Shown here piece by piece: positions 1-11,066 of a stretch of DNA of 64,000 nucleotides; positions within the stretch are counted from its first letter, which is position 1; each line of letters opens with the position of its first letter. A model generated the notes under the pieces. That model worked only from the letters and a program-made list of their open reading frames with translations, did no database searches and was not told the origin of the DNA. The position numbers and the translations under genes were made by a program. Source of the stretch: SAR86 cluster bacterium AG-313-N18 (GTDB lineage Bacteria; Pseudomonadota; Gammaproteobacteria; Magnimaribacterales; D2472); contig QBVY01000002.1 of the NCBI GenBank assembly GCA_003283765.1, positions 1 through 64,000 on the forward strand, given 5' to 3'.

Positions 1-393
1 ATGAGGGTTGGTGGCAGGCCCCCGGAAGACTTATCAAGACGATCTTTAGCTGAAATAATTGAACCAAGATACGTTGAGCTTTTTGATTTAGTTAAAGCGG
101 AAATTAAACGCAATGGTTTTGAAAATAAAATCCCCGCAGGGATTGTTTTAACAGGCGGAACTTCAAAAATGGAAGGAGCCGTTGCCCTAGCTGAGTCTAT
201 TTTTCAAACTAGTGTAAGACTTGGCATTCCAGAAAAATTTAATGGAATGGAATCAGTCCTTAAAAATCCAATATATGCAACTGGTTTAGGCTTGGTAGGT
301 TTTGGTTTTGACCAAATTAAGCAAGGTTATACCTTAGAAAATAATAAAAGCTTTTTTGATAAAGCCTTTGGCTTCTTAAAAAATAATTATTGA
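1..393 (+). CDS. ftsA: Cell division protein FtsA, C-terminal part (5' truncated by window edge)
   Basis: This is the last 130 residues of the actin-like division protein that anchors FtsZ to the inner membrane. The segment VGGRPPEDLSRRSLAEIIEPRY and the nucleotide-binding loop GIVLTGGTSKMEG are characteristic of FtsA subdomains 2A/2B. The tail (SFFDKAFGFLKNNY) is a typical amphipathic membrane-targeting helix, so the 3' end is complete. The ATG at base 1 is internal; the real start lies upstream of the window. Unusually, ftsZ does not follow: the next gene is rpsF. Identity is sure from motifs; only the missing N-terminus cannot be judged. Confidence 0.93.
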   Translation: MRVGGRPPEDLSRRSLAEIIEPRYVELFDLVKAEIKRNGFENKIPAGIVLTGGTSKMEGAVALAESIFQTSVRLGIPEKFNGMESVLKNPIYATGLGLVGFGFDQIKQGYTLENNKSFFDKAFGFLKNNY

Positions 394-418
394 TTGCTAG
401 ATGTATTTGGCATAGAAT
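390..418 (+). promoter_or_regulatory. Candidate promoter for rpsF operon
   Basis: TTGATT (390-395) and TAGAAT (413-418) are separated by 17 bases, which fits a sigma70-type promoter. It starts inside the ftsA stop region and would give a leader of about 50 bases before rpsF. Prediction by eye only. Confidence 0.35.
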
Positions 419-429
419 TCACGCTCCTT

Positions 430-452
430 GATTTTTTGATGTTCAAAAAATC
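430..452. repeat. Perfect 10-bp inverted repeat in the rpsF leader
   Basis: GATTTTTTGA and TCAAAAAATC are separated by only TGT, forming a hairpin 21 bases upstream of the rpsF start codon. It is AU-rich, so it is a poor intrinsic terminator; it could be a weak leader hairpin or a DNA operator. It does not show the CCG-containing fold of the known S6:S18 autoregulatory leader. Confidence 0.5.
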
Positions 453-473
453 TATTAACCCATAAGGAAAAAT

Positions 474-908
474 ATGAACAATTACGAATTAACTTTAATA
501 CTCAACCCTGATTTGTCTACAAAGTTTGATGATTTTCAGGCTAAGTTTGAAAAGACTCTTACCGATATAAATTATAAAATTAATAAGCTTGAGAACATTG
601 GTCGCAGGCAACTTGCTTACAGCATTTTAAATCACAATAAAGGACACTATGCTATTTTACAGATAGAGGGCCCAGCCGAGGCTGCTTTGGAGCTTGAGTC
701 TAAACTAAAATACGATACATCTGTAATACGCCACCTTTTAATTAAAGTTGATTCACCTTCTCTTGAGGACTCATTGCTGCTTATAGAATCAAGAGAGGCA
801 AAAAAAGCTCCTCAAGAAGAAAGCCAAGAAAAGCCAAAAACTTCTCCAACAGAATCAAATACTGCTTCTGAGTCTACTGCTAAAGAAGAATCAAAGGAAG
901 GTGAATAA
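474..908 (+). CDS. rpsF: 30S ribosomal protein S6 with acidic C-terminal tail
   Basis: S6 binds 16S rRNA together with S18 on the platform of the small subunit. The first 95 or so residues match the family ([48 protein letters not shown]). Beyond that is a tail of about 40 residues rich in Glu, Ser, Lys and Thr, of the kind that RimK extends with glutamate in E. coli. Start chosen at the ATG preceded by AAGGAAAA. The stop TAA overlaps the rpsR start by one base (TAATG), implying translational coupling with its binding partner S18. First gene of the rpsF-rpsR-rplI-dnaB block. Confidence 0.96.
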   Translation: MNNYELTLILNPDLSTKFDDFQAKFEKTLTDINYKINKLENIGRRQLAYSILNHNKGHYAILQIEGPAEAALELESKLKYDTSVIRHLLIKVDSPSLEDSLLLIESREAKKAPQEESQEKPKTSPTESNTASESTAKEESKEGE

Positions 909-1099
909 TGACTCAATCTAATAACAAAAATTTTAATTATAAGAATGTTGATCTTTTGAAAAGGTATATTACTGAGACAGGAAAAATCATACCTGCTAGA
1001 GTTTCAAATATTAGTGCTTCGGAGCAAAGAAAATTAACAAAAGCAATAAAGATTGCTCGATTTTTAGCTCTTCTCCCCTATACAGACTCCCATAGATAA
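908..1099 (+). CDS. rpsR: 30S ribosomal protein S18
   Basis: Small basic protein that pairs with S6 on the 30S platform. The signature [25 protein letters not shown] and the end [18 protein letters not shown] are diagnostic. At 63 residues it is about a dozen shorter than the E. coli protein, the loss being at the basic N-terminus, in keeping with other trimmed proteins here. It overlaps rpsF by one base and is followed four bases later by rplI, so the three ribosomal genes are surely co-transcribed. Confidence 0.96.
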   Translation: MTQSNNKNFNYKNVDLLKRYITETGKIIPARVSNISASEQRKLTKAIKIARFLALLPYTDSHR

Positions 1100-1102
1100 A
1101 TT

Positions 1103-1549
1103 ATGAAAATTATACTTTTAGATAAAATCCAAAAATTAGGTGAAATTGGAGACGTTGTTGAGGTTAGCTCAGGATATGCCAGAAATTTTCTTATTCCAAA
1201 GAAGAAAGCCATGTTTGCTTCTGAAGAAAACCTTAAGTATGTCGAAAGCAAAAAAGCAGAACTAGCTGCAGCTTCAGCAGACGAAATGGCAAATGCTCAA
1301 GGTAAAGCTGAAGCAATTTCTGGGGCCAAGGTTGAGATTAAAGTTCAAGTTACAGAGGAAGGTGCTTTGTACGGTTCAGTAGGGACTAGAGAAATCTCTG
1401 ATGCATTTACTGAAATTGACCATATTGTAGATAAAAGTGTTATTCAATTACCTGATGGTCCTTTAAAAGAGCTCGGAGATTATTCAATTACTTTATTGTT
1501 CCACCCTGAAGTTTCATGTGTTGTTGAGGTATCTGTTCAGCCAGAGTAG
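1103..1549 (+). CDS. rplI: 50S ribosomal protein L9
   Basis: L9 binds domain V of 23S rRNA and projects from the L1 side of the large subunit, helping maintain reading frame. The N-terminal RNA-binding domain (MKIILLDKIQKLGEIGDVVEV, GYARNFLIPKKKAMFA) is followed by the long connecting helix (residues about 41-75) and the C-terminal globular domain (GALYGSVGTREISDAF...). Length of 148 residues is normal. Third gene of the S6 operon; a 36-base gap separates it from dnaB. Confidence 0.97.
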   Translation: MKIILLDKIQKLGEIGDVVEVSSGYARNFLIPKKKAMFASEENLKYVESKKAELAAASADEMANAQGKAEAISGAKVEIKVQVTEEGALYGSVGTREISDAFTEIDHIVDKSVIQLPDGPLKELGDYSITLLFHPEVSCVVEVSVQPE

Positions 1550-1585
1550 TTGTTATCTTAATAATATGATGTAAGAATCATATTT

Positions 1586-2957
1586 ATGTCCAGCAAATCC
1601 ATAGAAAATACAGAGCAAGTAAGAGAGCTTGAAAGAGCTATCTTAGGCGGCCTAATGCTTGAAACTGAAAGATATGATGCTGTAAGCGAAATTATTGAAT
1701 TCACTGATTTTGAGGGTCAAGATCATCAAAATATTTTTCAGTCAATGGGTGAGCTTGTTAATTCTAATAAACCCCTAGACCCCCTAACGGTTTCAGATCG
1801 TTTGGACAGTAAAAATCTCTTAACAAGAGCAGGTGGTAAGAATTATTTAATTGATTTAGCTTCTACTAGTCCTTCTGCAGCGAATTTAGAAGCTTATGCT
1901 GGCATGGTCAGGCAAAAGTCTATTTCAAGAAGGTTGATGAAAATCAACTCTGAAATTTCTGAGCTTATTGTCAACCCTCAAGGCAAAGATGCAGCTGAAC
2001 TACTTGATGAGGCTGAAACAAAAATTTTCTCACTAAATGACGAAGCTAGCAGAACATCGACCAATATCCAGAAATTAGATGAGCTCATTCCTCAATCAAT
2101 TGAGAGGATGAATGAAATTGCAAAAAATGGATCATCTCTGCTTGGAGCTTCTACAGGGTACAAGGACCTAGATACTAAGTTACAGGGGTTGCAAGACGGA
2201 GACTTAATAATTGTTGCTGCTAGACCAAGCATGGGTAAGACTGCATTGAGTATGAATATTGTTGAGAACTTTGTTCTGAACAAAGATATTCCTGGTGGCG
2301 TCCTTGTTTTTAGCCTTGAAATGCCAGCTGAATCATTAACTACGAGATTATTAGCAAGTAACGCTAAAATTGATCAACAAAAAGTTAGATCAGCATCGAT
2401 GAATCAAGCCGATCTCAAAAAAGTTTATGGAGTCATCTTCAAAATTAAAAGATTTACCTCTTTACATCGACGATAGTTCAATGCTCTCACCGATGGAGTT
2501 ACGAGCAAGAGCCCGTCGCATTGCTAGACAGGAATCTAATGGGCTATCTTTGATTGTTGTGGATTATCTTCAGTTAATGCAACTGCCTGCTTCTCAAGAA
2601 AATAGAGTAAATCAAATTTCTGAAATTTCTAGATCTTTAAAAATGCTTGCAAAAGAACTTAACGTTCCTGTAGTTGCATTATCACAGTTAAATCGAGCTG
2701 TAGAACAAAGACCTAACAAACGACCAATTATGGCCGATTTAAGAGATTCAGGCGCGATTGAACAGGACGCAGATGTAATCTTATTTATCTACAGAGACGA
2801 GGTCTATAATGAAGATTCTGAAGAAGGAAACAAGGCAGAAATTATTATTGGCAAACAAAGAAATGGACCGATCGGCAAAGTGAACCTCACTTTTCTTAAA
2901 GAATATACAAGGTTTGAAGATTTCGCTGTTGATAGCTATTACGACTCTATCCAATGA
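1586..2957 (+). CDS. dnaB: Replicative DNA helicase DnaB, reading frame broken by an apparent +1 frameshift
   Basis: Hexameric replication-fork helicase. The 5' ORF (1586-2476) carries the N-terminal DnaG-interaction domain (residues about 15-115), the linker, and Walker A ARPSMGKT (about 212-219). The 3' ORF (frame from about 2418, track start 2427, end 2957) carries YIDDSS, the Walker B strand LIVVDYLQLM, ALSQLNRAVEQR and IIIGKQRNGPIG. They lie in different frames and overlap. Removing one A from the A6 run at 2417-2422 gives one 456-codon protein reading DLKKFMESSSKLKDLPLYIDD, matching the family. As DnaB is essential, a sequencing or assembly indel is the likeliest cause; a genuine mutation or slippage site is possible. 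The stop overlaps the alr start by four bases. Confidence 0.9.
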
Positions 2958-4003
2958 TTGAACCAAATTCCGAGCTTGTAATCGATTATGAGCTTGTTAG
3001 AAATAATATCCACGTAATTAAAAGCAACCTACCTTCTAATTGCAAAATTATGGGCATTATAAAAAGTAATGCATATGGACATGATCTTGATAAGGCTGCT
3101 CAGGCATTAGATGATGCAATAGACGGATATGGCGTAGTCAGACTGGAAGAGGCGCTTAGGATAAGAGAAAAATCCGTTAAACCAATTTTAGCTATGCAAG
3201 GCGTATATTCATCAGATGCTTATGATGCCTTAAAGCAAAATAACATTTGGTCTGTTGTGCATTCAATCTCACAATTACCCTTGGCAAAGAAATACCAAGA
3301 TGATTTGCTGTTTTGGATCAAATTAAATACTGGAATGAATAGACTTGGCATTGTGTTAAATGAGCTCGATCAATTTCAGTCACTTTTAAAGGATTCAAAT
3401 GTTTTAATGACGCATTTAGCTTGCGCTGATAACCCAGAGGATGAGTTGAATGATGCTCAATTAAAAAATTTTGATCATGCGTGGAATAAAGTTGCAAATA
3501 AAATGCAGAGAAGCGTCTTGAATTCTGCTGGAGTATTTAATTTTCCAGATCAAGCTTATGACTGGGTTAGACCAGGTATTGCCATGTATGGAGGAATTGC
3601 CTTTCCTGGTTTAAAAACCTCTATGACATTTAGAAGTCAAATCATCTCAATTCAATCCTTAAATAAAAATGAAAGAATTGGATATGGCGGAAGGGTAAAG
3701 ACAGACAAACCATCTAAGATTGCTATTGTTTATTGCGGTTATGCAGATGGCTTCCCCCAAACAGTAATAGATGGAACCTCTGTAATGGTGAACAGCCATA
3801 AATCTAAAATTATTGGAAGAGTAAGCATGGATCTCATATCAATTGATGTAACGGAAATCCCCGATTGTAAAATTGGAGACTGGTGCGAATTATGGTCTCC
3901 TGAATTGTCTATCTTGGAAAATACGAAAAAGAATGGTTTGCTTTCTTATGAACTTATGACCAAAATGAATCAACGAGTAAAACGACACTATTTAAACATA
4001 TGA
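2954..4003 (+). CDS. alr: Alanine racemase (PLP-dependent)
   Basis: Converts L-alanine to D-alanine for peptidoglycan. The PLP lysine lies in GIIKSNAYGHDL (about residue 37) and the second catalytic base, a tyrosine, in ERIGYGGRV (about 240-250). WVRPGIAMYGG and GRVSMDLISIDVT are further family signatures. At 349 residues it is near the normal length. It overlaps dnaB (ATGA) and the next gene (ATGA), so it belongs to the same transcription unit; dnaB-alr is a conserved gammaproteobacterial pair. Biosynthetic Alr is more likely than catabolic DadX from this context. Confidence 0.95.
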   Translation: MIEPNSELVIDYELVRNNIHVIKSNLPSNCKIMGIIKSNAYGHDLDKAAQALDDAIDGYGVVRLEEALRIREKSVKPILAMQGVYSSDAYDALKQNNIWSVVHSISQLPLAKKYQDDLLFWIKLNTGMNRLGIVLNELDQFQSLLKDSNVLMTHLACADNPEDELNDAQLKNFDHAWNKVANKMQRSVLNSAGVFNFPDQAYDWVRPGIAMYGGIAFPGLKTSMTFRSQIISIQSLNKNERIGYGGRVKTDKPSKIAIVYCGYADGFPQTVIDGTSVMVNSHKSKIIGRVSMDLISIDVTEIPDCKIGDWCELWSPELSILENTKKNGLLSYELMTKMNQRVKRHYLNI

Positions 4004-5079
4004 AAATTGATTATTTAAAAAACAACCCTAGAGAAATTCAATTGGAGGAAGATCTCCCTCCATACATGACTGAAGGTGTTGCTGACGACATTGCAGAAAT
4101 TTTCAATACTCCTTTATCAGGAGCATATAACTGGGATTACACTGTTCAAGATAATAGAATCAAAAAACTTTACGAATTAGGAAAAGAGCTTAATTGGAAT
4201 GTTGAGGTTGATGTTGACTGGTCAAGACCCTTTGAGCCAATGATTGAGCCAACTCCAATATTTTGGGATGATTATGCGCCCTATCAAAAATTTTCTGATG
4301 ACAAAAAAGTAGAATTTTTAAACCATCGAATTGCTTGGAGTCAGAGTCAATTTCTTCATGGAGAGCAAGGGGCTCTCTTGGTTGCTTCTCAACTTACATC
4401 TTGTGCCCCAACTTATAATGCAAAACTCTATGCAGCTTCTCAGACCTTTGATGAAGCCAGGCATGTGGAAGCTTTTAATAAGTATATTCAAACAAGAACA
4501 AAGCTCATGTACCCAATCGGCAATGCTTTAAAATCAATTCTAGATAAAATTCTCACTGATCCAAGATGGGATCTTAAGTTCATTGGCATGCAGATTATTA
4601 TTGAGGGATTAGCTCTAGCTGCTTTTCAAACCTCTAGGGAGCTTACCAAGGATCCAGTTTTACGAGATATGCTTGGCTTGATAATTCGAGATGAGGCTAG
4701 GCACGTTACCTTTGGGATAAATTATTTAGAGGAGTTTGTTGAAACTCTATCTGAAGATGAAAAAGAAGATCGTGCACAATTTGCCTATGAGGCATGTTGG
4801 CTAAGCAGAGAGAGACTTGTTTCAATGGATGTGTTTGAACATTTTGGCTGGGATGCTGAGGATGCAAGACAATTTCAATTAAGCTCTGATATTACTAAGC
4901 ATTTTCAAAAACTGCTTTTCCAAAGAGTCATGCCAAACTTAAGAAGAATTGGCCTCTTAAGAGATTCTGTTAAAGGTAAATTTGAAGATCTAGGTATTCT
5001 AGAATACGCTGAAGCCAAAAGTGATGCTGAAATTGATTGGGCTGATTTATCAAGACCTTTATTTGAAGAATCTGCTTAA
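4000..5079 (+). CDS. Ferritin-like diiron protein, R2-like fold, function unassigned
   Basis: No precise family name is claimed. The protein (359 residues) has a near-perfect four-helix diiron site in two symmetrical halves: Glu122 then E152-xx-H155 (GEQGALL, DEARHVEAF), and Glu202 then E232-xx-H235 (EGLALAAF, DEARHVTFG). The Glu-to-ExxH spacing is 30 in both halves. This is the ligand set of class I ribonucleotide reductase R2, R2-like oxidases and related oxygenases or desaturases. No N-terminal signal or membrane span is seen, so it is probably cytosolic. It overlaps alr by four bases, but alr gives no clue to the substrate. A role as nrdB is unlikely because no nrdA is nearby. Confidence 0.75.
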   Translation: MKIDYLKNNPREIQLEEDLPPYMTEGVADDIAEIFNTPLSGAYNWDYTVQDNRIKKLYELGKELNWNVEVDVDWSRPFEPMIEPTPIFWDDYAPYQKFSDDKKVEFLNHRIAWSQSQFLHGEQGALLVASQLTSCAPTYNAKLYAASQTFDEARHVEAFNKYIQTRTKLMYPIGNALKSILDKILTDPRWDLKFIGMQIIIEGLALAAFQTSRELTKDPVLRDMLGLIIRDEARHVTFGINYLEEFVETLSEDEKEDRAQFAYEACWLSRERLVSMDVFEHFGWDAEDARQFQLSSDITKHFQKLLFQRVMPNLRRIGLLRDSVKGKFEDLGILEYAEAKSDAEIDWADLSRPLFEESA

Positions 5080-5133
5080 CTTAGTTTTTATTAGGACTAG
5101 AATCTGATATTCTGTATTCCCATCATAACTTAA

Positions 5134-7603
<2,470 letters not shown>

Positions 7604-7604
<1 letters not shown>

Positions 7605-8893
7605 TGTCAATCATTAATTCTATTCAGGCAATTCAAATAATAGATTCTCGAGGAACTCCAACAGTTTCCTGTAAGGTAATTCTAAATAATGGTATTTATG
7701 CGACATCAATGGTTCCTAGTGGAGCTTCCACTGGGTCTAGAGAGGCTTTAGAGTTAAGAGATGGTGATTCAACTTATATGGGAAAAGGAGTCAGTAAAGC
7801 TATAGCAAATATTCATGAAATTATAGCCCCCGCATTGGTTGGTATGGATGTTACCAATCAGCAAGATATTGATGAAAAAATGCTTGCTTTAGATGGCACT
7901 TCATCTAAAGAAAAACTTGGTGCTAATGCTATATTAGGTGTGTCATTAGCAGTCTTGGATGCTGGGTCACAAACATCGGGGTTACCGCTATATCAATACA
8001 TAAATCAAGTTTTTTCTGATATCAACGGCAAAAAACCAATGATGCAAATGCCGATTCCAATGTTAAATATTATCAATGGCGGCGAGCATGCTGATAATAA
8101 TATTGATATTCAGGAGTTTATGATAATGCCAGTTGGAGCTAATAATTTCTCTCAGGCAATGCAATGGGCAACAGAAATTTACTCTGATCTTAAGAATATT
8201 TTAAATGTTAAGGGTTTAAGCACTAGTGTGGGAGATGAGGGAGGTTTTGCCCCGAACCTTCAATCAAATCAAGAGGCGATTGAACTTATTATTCAGGCTA
8301 TTAGAAATAATAATCTTGCTGAGGGCAAAGATGTTGGAATTGCTTTGGATTGTGCTGCTTCGGAATTTTATAACAACGGTATGTACAACCTTCGAGGAGA
8401 GTCCACAAAGTTAAACTCCAGTGAATTCACCAACTATCTTGCCGACCTGACAAGTCAATACCCTATATTTTCTATTGAAGATGGAATGGATGAAAGTGAT
8501 TTTGAAGGGTGGAGAAACCTCACCAAAGCTTTAGGGAGTAACTGTCAATTAGTTGGAGATGACCTTTTTGTTACCAATGAAGTTGAACTGCAAAGAGGGA
8601 TCAATGATTCTTTAGCAAACTCTATCCTGATCAAATTTAATCAAATTGGAACTATCACAGAAACTATGAAAACTATCAATTTAGCTAACAAGCATGGATT
8701 TAAATCCATTATTTCTCACAGATCAGGTGAAACAGAGGATAGTACAATAGCGGATCTTTGTGTGGGCTTGGGCACAGGTCAAATTAAAACAGGAGCACCT
8801 TGCAGATCTGACAGGGTGGCAAAATATAATAGATTGCTTTGGATTGAAGCTGAGCAATCTGATCTACCTTTTGCCAAACATGTTATTGGTTAA
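7604..8893 (+). CDS. eno: Enolase
   Basis: Interconverts 2-phosphoglycerate and PEP; also a degradosome partner in relatives. Seen motifs: [44 protein letters not shown], metal ligands in [19 protein letters not shown] and VGDDLFVTN, catalytic Lys in LIKFNQIGT, and [10 protein letters not shown]. Length 429 is normal. PEP is also the substrate of KdsA just upstream. The 3' end overlaps ftsB by 14 bases. Confidence 0.97.
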
Positions 8894-9182
8894 ATTATTA
8901 AATTTACTAGTCTTTTCTTTGATAATCGGTGGTTTATATAATCTTTTTTTTGGCATTGATAGTACAAGAACTTTTTTAGAGCTTCAGAATGAAAATCAAG
9001 AGCTTCAATTAAAAAATAAAACTCTCGCAAAAGAAAATAATTTGTTAGAGACAGGTATTAAGAGTAAACAAAAAAATGATGCTCATGCAGAAAAGTTTGC
9101 ACGAGAAGAATTAAATTTAATTTATGAAGATGAGCATTTTCTTAAATTCAAGGAGAATAAACCCAATGAACCCCAGCGGTAA
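8880..9182 (+). CDS. ftsB: Cell division protein FtsB
   Basis: Bitopic division protein that forms a trimer with FtsL and FtsQ to activate septal peptidoglycan synthesis. The protein starts [18 protein letters not shown] (single membrane span, about residues 3-20) and continues with a periplasmic leucine-zipper-like coiled coil (about 30-65) and the family ending [17 protein letters not shown]. The track start at 8760 lies inside eno in another frame; the ATG at 8880 gives the usual size (100 residues). It overlaps eno by 14 and ispDF by 17 bases. Position between eno and ispD is the conserved gammaproteobacterial one. Confidence 0.9.
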   Translation: MLLVKLLNLLVFSLIIGGLYNLFFGIDSTRTFLELQNENQELQLKNKTLAKENNLLETGIKSKQKNDAHAEKFAREELNLIYEDEHFLKFKENKPNEPQR

Positions 9183-10317
9183 TATTGCAGTTATTATTCC
9201 GGCTGCAGGCGATAGCAGTCGTTTTGGAGGTTCAATGCCTAAGCAATTTTCTAATCTGGGTGATGAAACAGTGCTCGAAAAATCTGTTAATTTATTTTTA
9301 GGTATATCAAGCATTAAAGAAATTGTAATTGCTGTTAATCCAAATGAAGATTTAGTTAAATCTCAATCTTTCTATCAAGACCCAAGAATAAAGATTATTG
9401 GAGGGGGGAACACAAGAAGTGAATCAGTATTTAATGCAATGGCAGTGGTTGATGAAAGTATAGAGATTGTGGCAATTCATGATGCTGCTAGGCCTTGGTT
9501 AAAAAAAATGCATTTTGAGGATTTATTATCTTATCTTGCCAGTGATCAATCTATTGAAGGAGTATTTCCTGTTATATCAGCAACTGATTCACTGCGAATG
9601 AAGCAGGGCGAGGATATTATTCCTGTCGATCGAGAAAATTTTTTGCATGTGCAAACACCTCAAATTTTTTATTATGACTCTCTAAAATTAGCTCTTGATA
9701 AGTTGCAGCAGGAAGGACTTCACATGAGTGATGAGTCTCAAGCGATGGAACGTGCAGGATTTAAGGTTTTAGCAGCACCTGGAGACAAGTCTAATATCAA
9801 AATTACATATGCCAATGATTTAACTCATCATATTAGAAGAGATATTCGAATTGGAAGGGGGATAGATTTTCATCAATTTCAGCCAGGCAATGGCCTAACT
9901 TTAGGTAACGTTTTTATAGACTGCAAACTTTCCATTGTGGCCCATTCAGATGGAGACATAATATTGCATGCCATATCCGATGCTTTGCTTGGTGCGGCAG
10001 GTTTAAGAGATATCGGTTACTACTTTCCTGATACTGATCCAAACAATAAAAACTTGAGCAGTTTAAAAATTATTGAAAAGACTTTAGATTTATTGAAAGA
10101 TAATAGTTTGCTTCCAAATAATATTGATTTTGTTGTTGTTTGTGAACAGCCAAAAATTGCACCTTATGCAAATCATTTAAAGCAGTCTCTTTCAGCAATT
10201 TTAGATATTGAGGAAAGTTTCATTGGAGTGAAGGCAACTACTTCAGAAAAGATGGGAGTGATTGGTAATGGCAATGGAATTGCAGTCTACGCTATAGCTT
10301 CCTTAAGGGATCTCTAA
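9166..10317 (+). CDS. ispDF: Bifunctional IspD/IspF: MEP cytidylyltransferase and MEcPP synthase fusion
   Basis: One polypeptide of 383 residues carries both enzymes of the MEP isoprenoid route. IspD occupies about 1-220: VIIPAAGDSSRFGGSMPKQF, AIHDAARPW and DESQAMERAGF. IspF occupies about 225-383: IGRGIDFHQF (zinc ligands D-x-H), AHSDGDIILHAISDALLGAAG, FPDTDP and ATTSEKMGVIGNG. Start chosen at ATG 9166 ([15 protein letters not shown]), with AGGAGAA upstream, rather than the track start at 9124. In most gammaproteobacteria ispD and ispF are separate genes; the fused form is usual in alpha- and epsilonproteobacteria. The stop overlaps surE by one base. ispG of the same pathway lies at 37 kb. 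Confidence 0.95.
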   Translation: MNPSGNIAVIIPAAGDSSRFGGSMPKQFSNLGDETVLEKSVNLFLGISSIKEIVIAVNPNEDLVKSQSFYQDPRIKIIGGGNTRSESVFNAMAVVDESIEIVAIHDAARPWLKKMHFEDLLSYLASDQSIEGVFPVISATDSLRMKQGEDIIPVDRENFLHVQTPQIFYYDSLKLALDKLQQEGLHMSDESQAMERAGFKVLAAPGDKSNIKITYANDLTHHIRRDIRIGRGIDFHQFQPGNGLTLGNVFIDCKLSIVAHSDGDIILHAISDALLGAAGLRDIGYYFPDTDPNNKNLSSLKIIEKTLDLLKDNSLLPNNIDFVVVCEQPKIAPYANHLKQSLSAILDIEESFIGVKATTSEKMGVIGNGNGIAVYAIASLRDL

Positions 10318-11066
10318 TGAATATTTTATTAACGAATGATGATGGCTATAAGGCATCTGGCATCAATCAATTATTTAAATCTTTAAGCACCGAACACAAA
10401 GTTTTTTTAATTGCGCCTAGAGAAAATTGTAGTGGGATGAGCGCAGCAATAAGTTTGCGTAAAGAAATCAAAGTTGAAGAAATTTCAAAAAATATTTTTT
10501 CAGTTTCTGGCACTCCTGCAGATTGTTCATATCTTGGTTTATTGTCCGTGATTCCTGAGCCAATCGAAATGATTGTTTCTGGAATTAATCTAGGAGCAAA
10601 TTTAGGAGAAGATATTTTTTACTCGGGCACTGTTGGCGCAGCAATTGCAGGTCGAAGGTTAGATTATGTTCCTGTTGCTTTTTCTGTAGCAGCTTATAAC
10701 CCACAAAATTTATCATATATTGCAGAGCAATCACTCTTGATTACCAATCAAGTTTCAAAACTTCCATCGGATCAAAATTTACTCGTAAATGTAAACTTTC
10801 CTGATCTACCGTCCTCAAAAGTTAAAGGAGTTCGAATAACCATTCTAGGAAAAAGGGGCGTACCAGATATTCCAGATCTAATTAGTGATGAGGGTTCTGT
10901 TAAATTCTATAGTTTTGGACCTTCAGGCAGGCTCTTGCCTAATCAAGTGGAGACTGATATTCAGGCCGTTGAACAAAATTATATTTCTATTTCAATACTT
11001 GATTACAATTTAAGCGCTGATTTAGTTCATTGGGATCTTTATAAAGAGGTATTTAACTGTGAGTAG
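10317..11066 (+). CDS. surE: 5'/3'-nucleotidase SurE
   Basis: Metal-dependent nucleoside monophosphate phosphatase of the SurE family. Metal ligands sit in ILLTNDDGYKASGI (Asp-Asp near residues 8-9) and SGINLGANLGEDIFYSGTVGAA (Asn and Ser). VSGTPADCSYLGL is another family block. Length 249 is normal. It begins inside the ispDF stop and overlaps pcm by eight bases. truD, which separates ispF and surE in many relatives, is absent. Confidence 0.95.
   Translation: MNILLTNDDGYKASGINQLFKSLSTEHKVFLIAPRENCSGMSAAISLRKEIKVEEISKNIFSVSGTPADCSYLGLLSVIPEPIEMIVSGINLGANLGEDIFYSGTVGAAIAGRRLDYVPVAFSVAAYNPQNLSYIAEQSLLITNQVSKLPSDQNLLVNVNFPDLPSSKVKGVRITILGKRGVPDIPDLISDEGSVKFYSFGPSGRLLPNQVETDIQAVEQNYISISILDYNLSADLVHWDLYKEVFNCE

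Noticed and set aside
415-420. EcoRI site GAATTC at the ftsA-rpsF junction as a sign of cloning chimera
   Set aside because: GAATTC also occurs elsewhere in the window, for example in dnaB near 1697, as expected in AT-rich DNA; it is no evidence of an artefact by itself.
394-473. Known S6:S18 autoregulatory leader RNA
   Set aside because: The hairpin is purely AU-rich at the stem and no CCG bulge motif is seen.
2416-2424. Programmed -1 frameshift in dnaB like that of dnaX
   Set aside because: The A-run resembles a slippery heptamer, but a -1 shift leads to the wrong frame; +1 (or loss of one A) is needed.
4000-5079. Diiron protein as ribonucleotide reductase R2 (nrdB)
   Set aside because: No nrdA nearby and no recognisable R2 radical-tyrosine context or C-terminal R1-binding tail could be identified.
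8760-8879. Upstream extension of ftsB in the ORF track
   Set aside because: It reads through the eno coding region in another frame and lacks similarity; the ATG at 8880 gives the family-sized protein.
9124-9165. Track start of IspDF ([13 protein letters not shown]...)
   Set aside because: The extension lies in ftsB and the conserved IspD N-terminus begins just after ATG 9166, which has a good ribosome-binding site.
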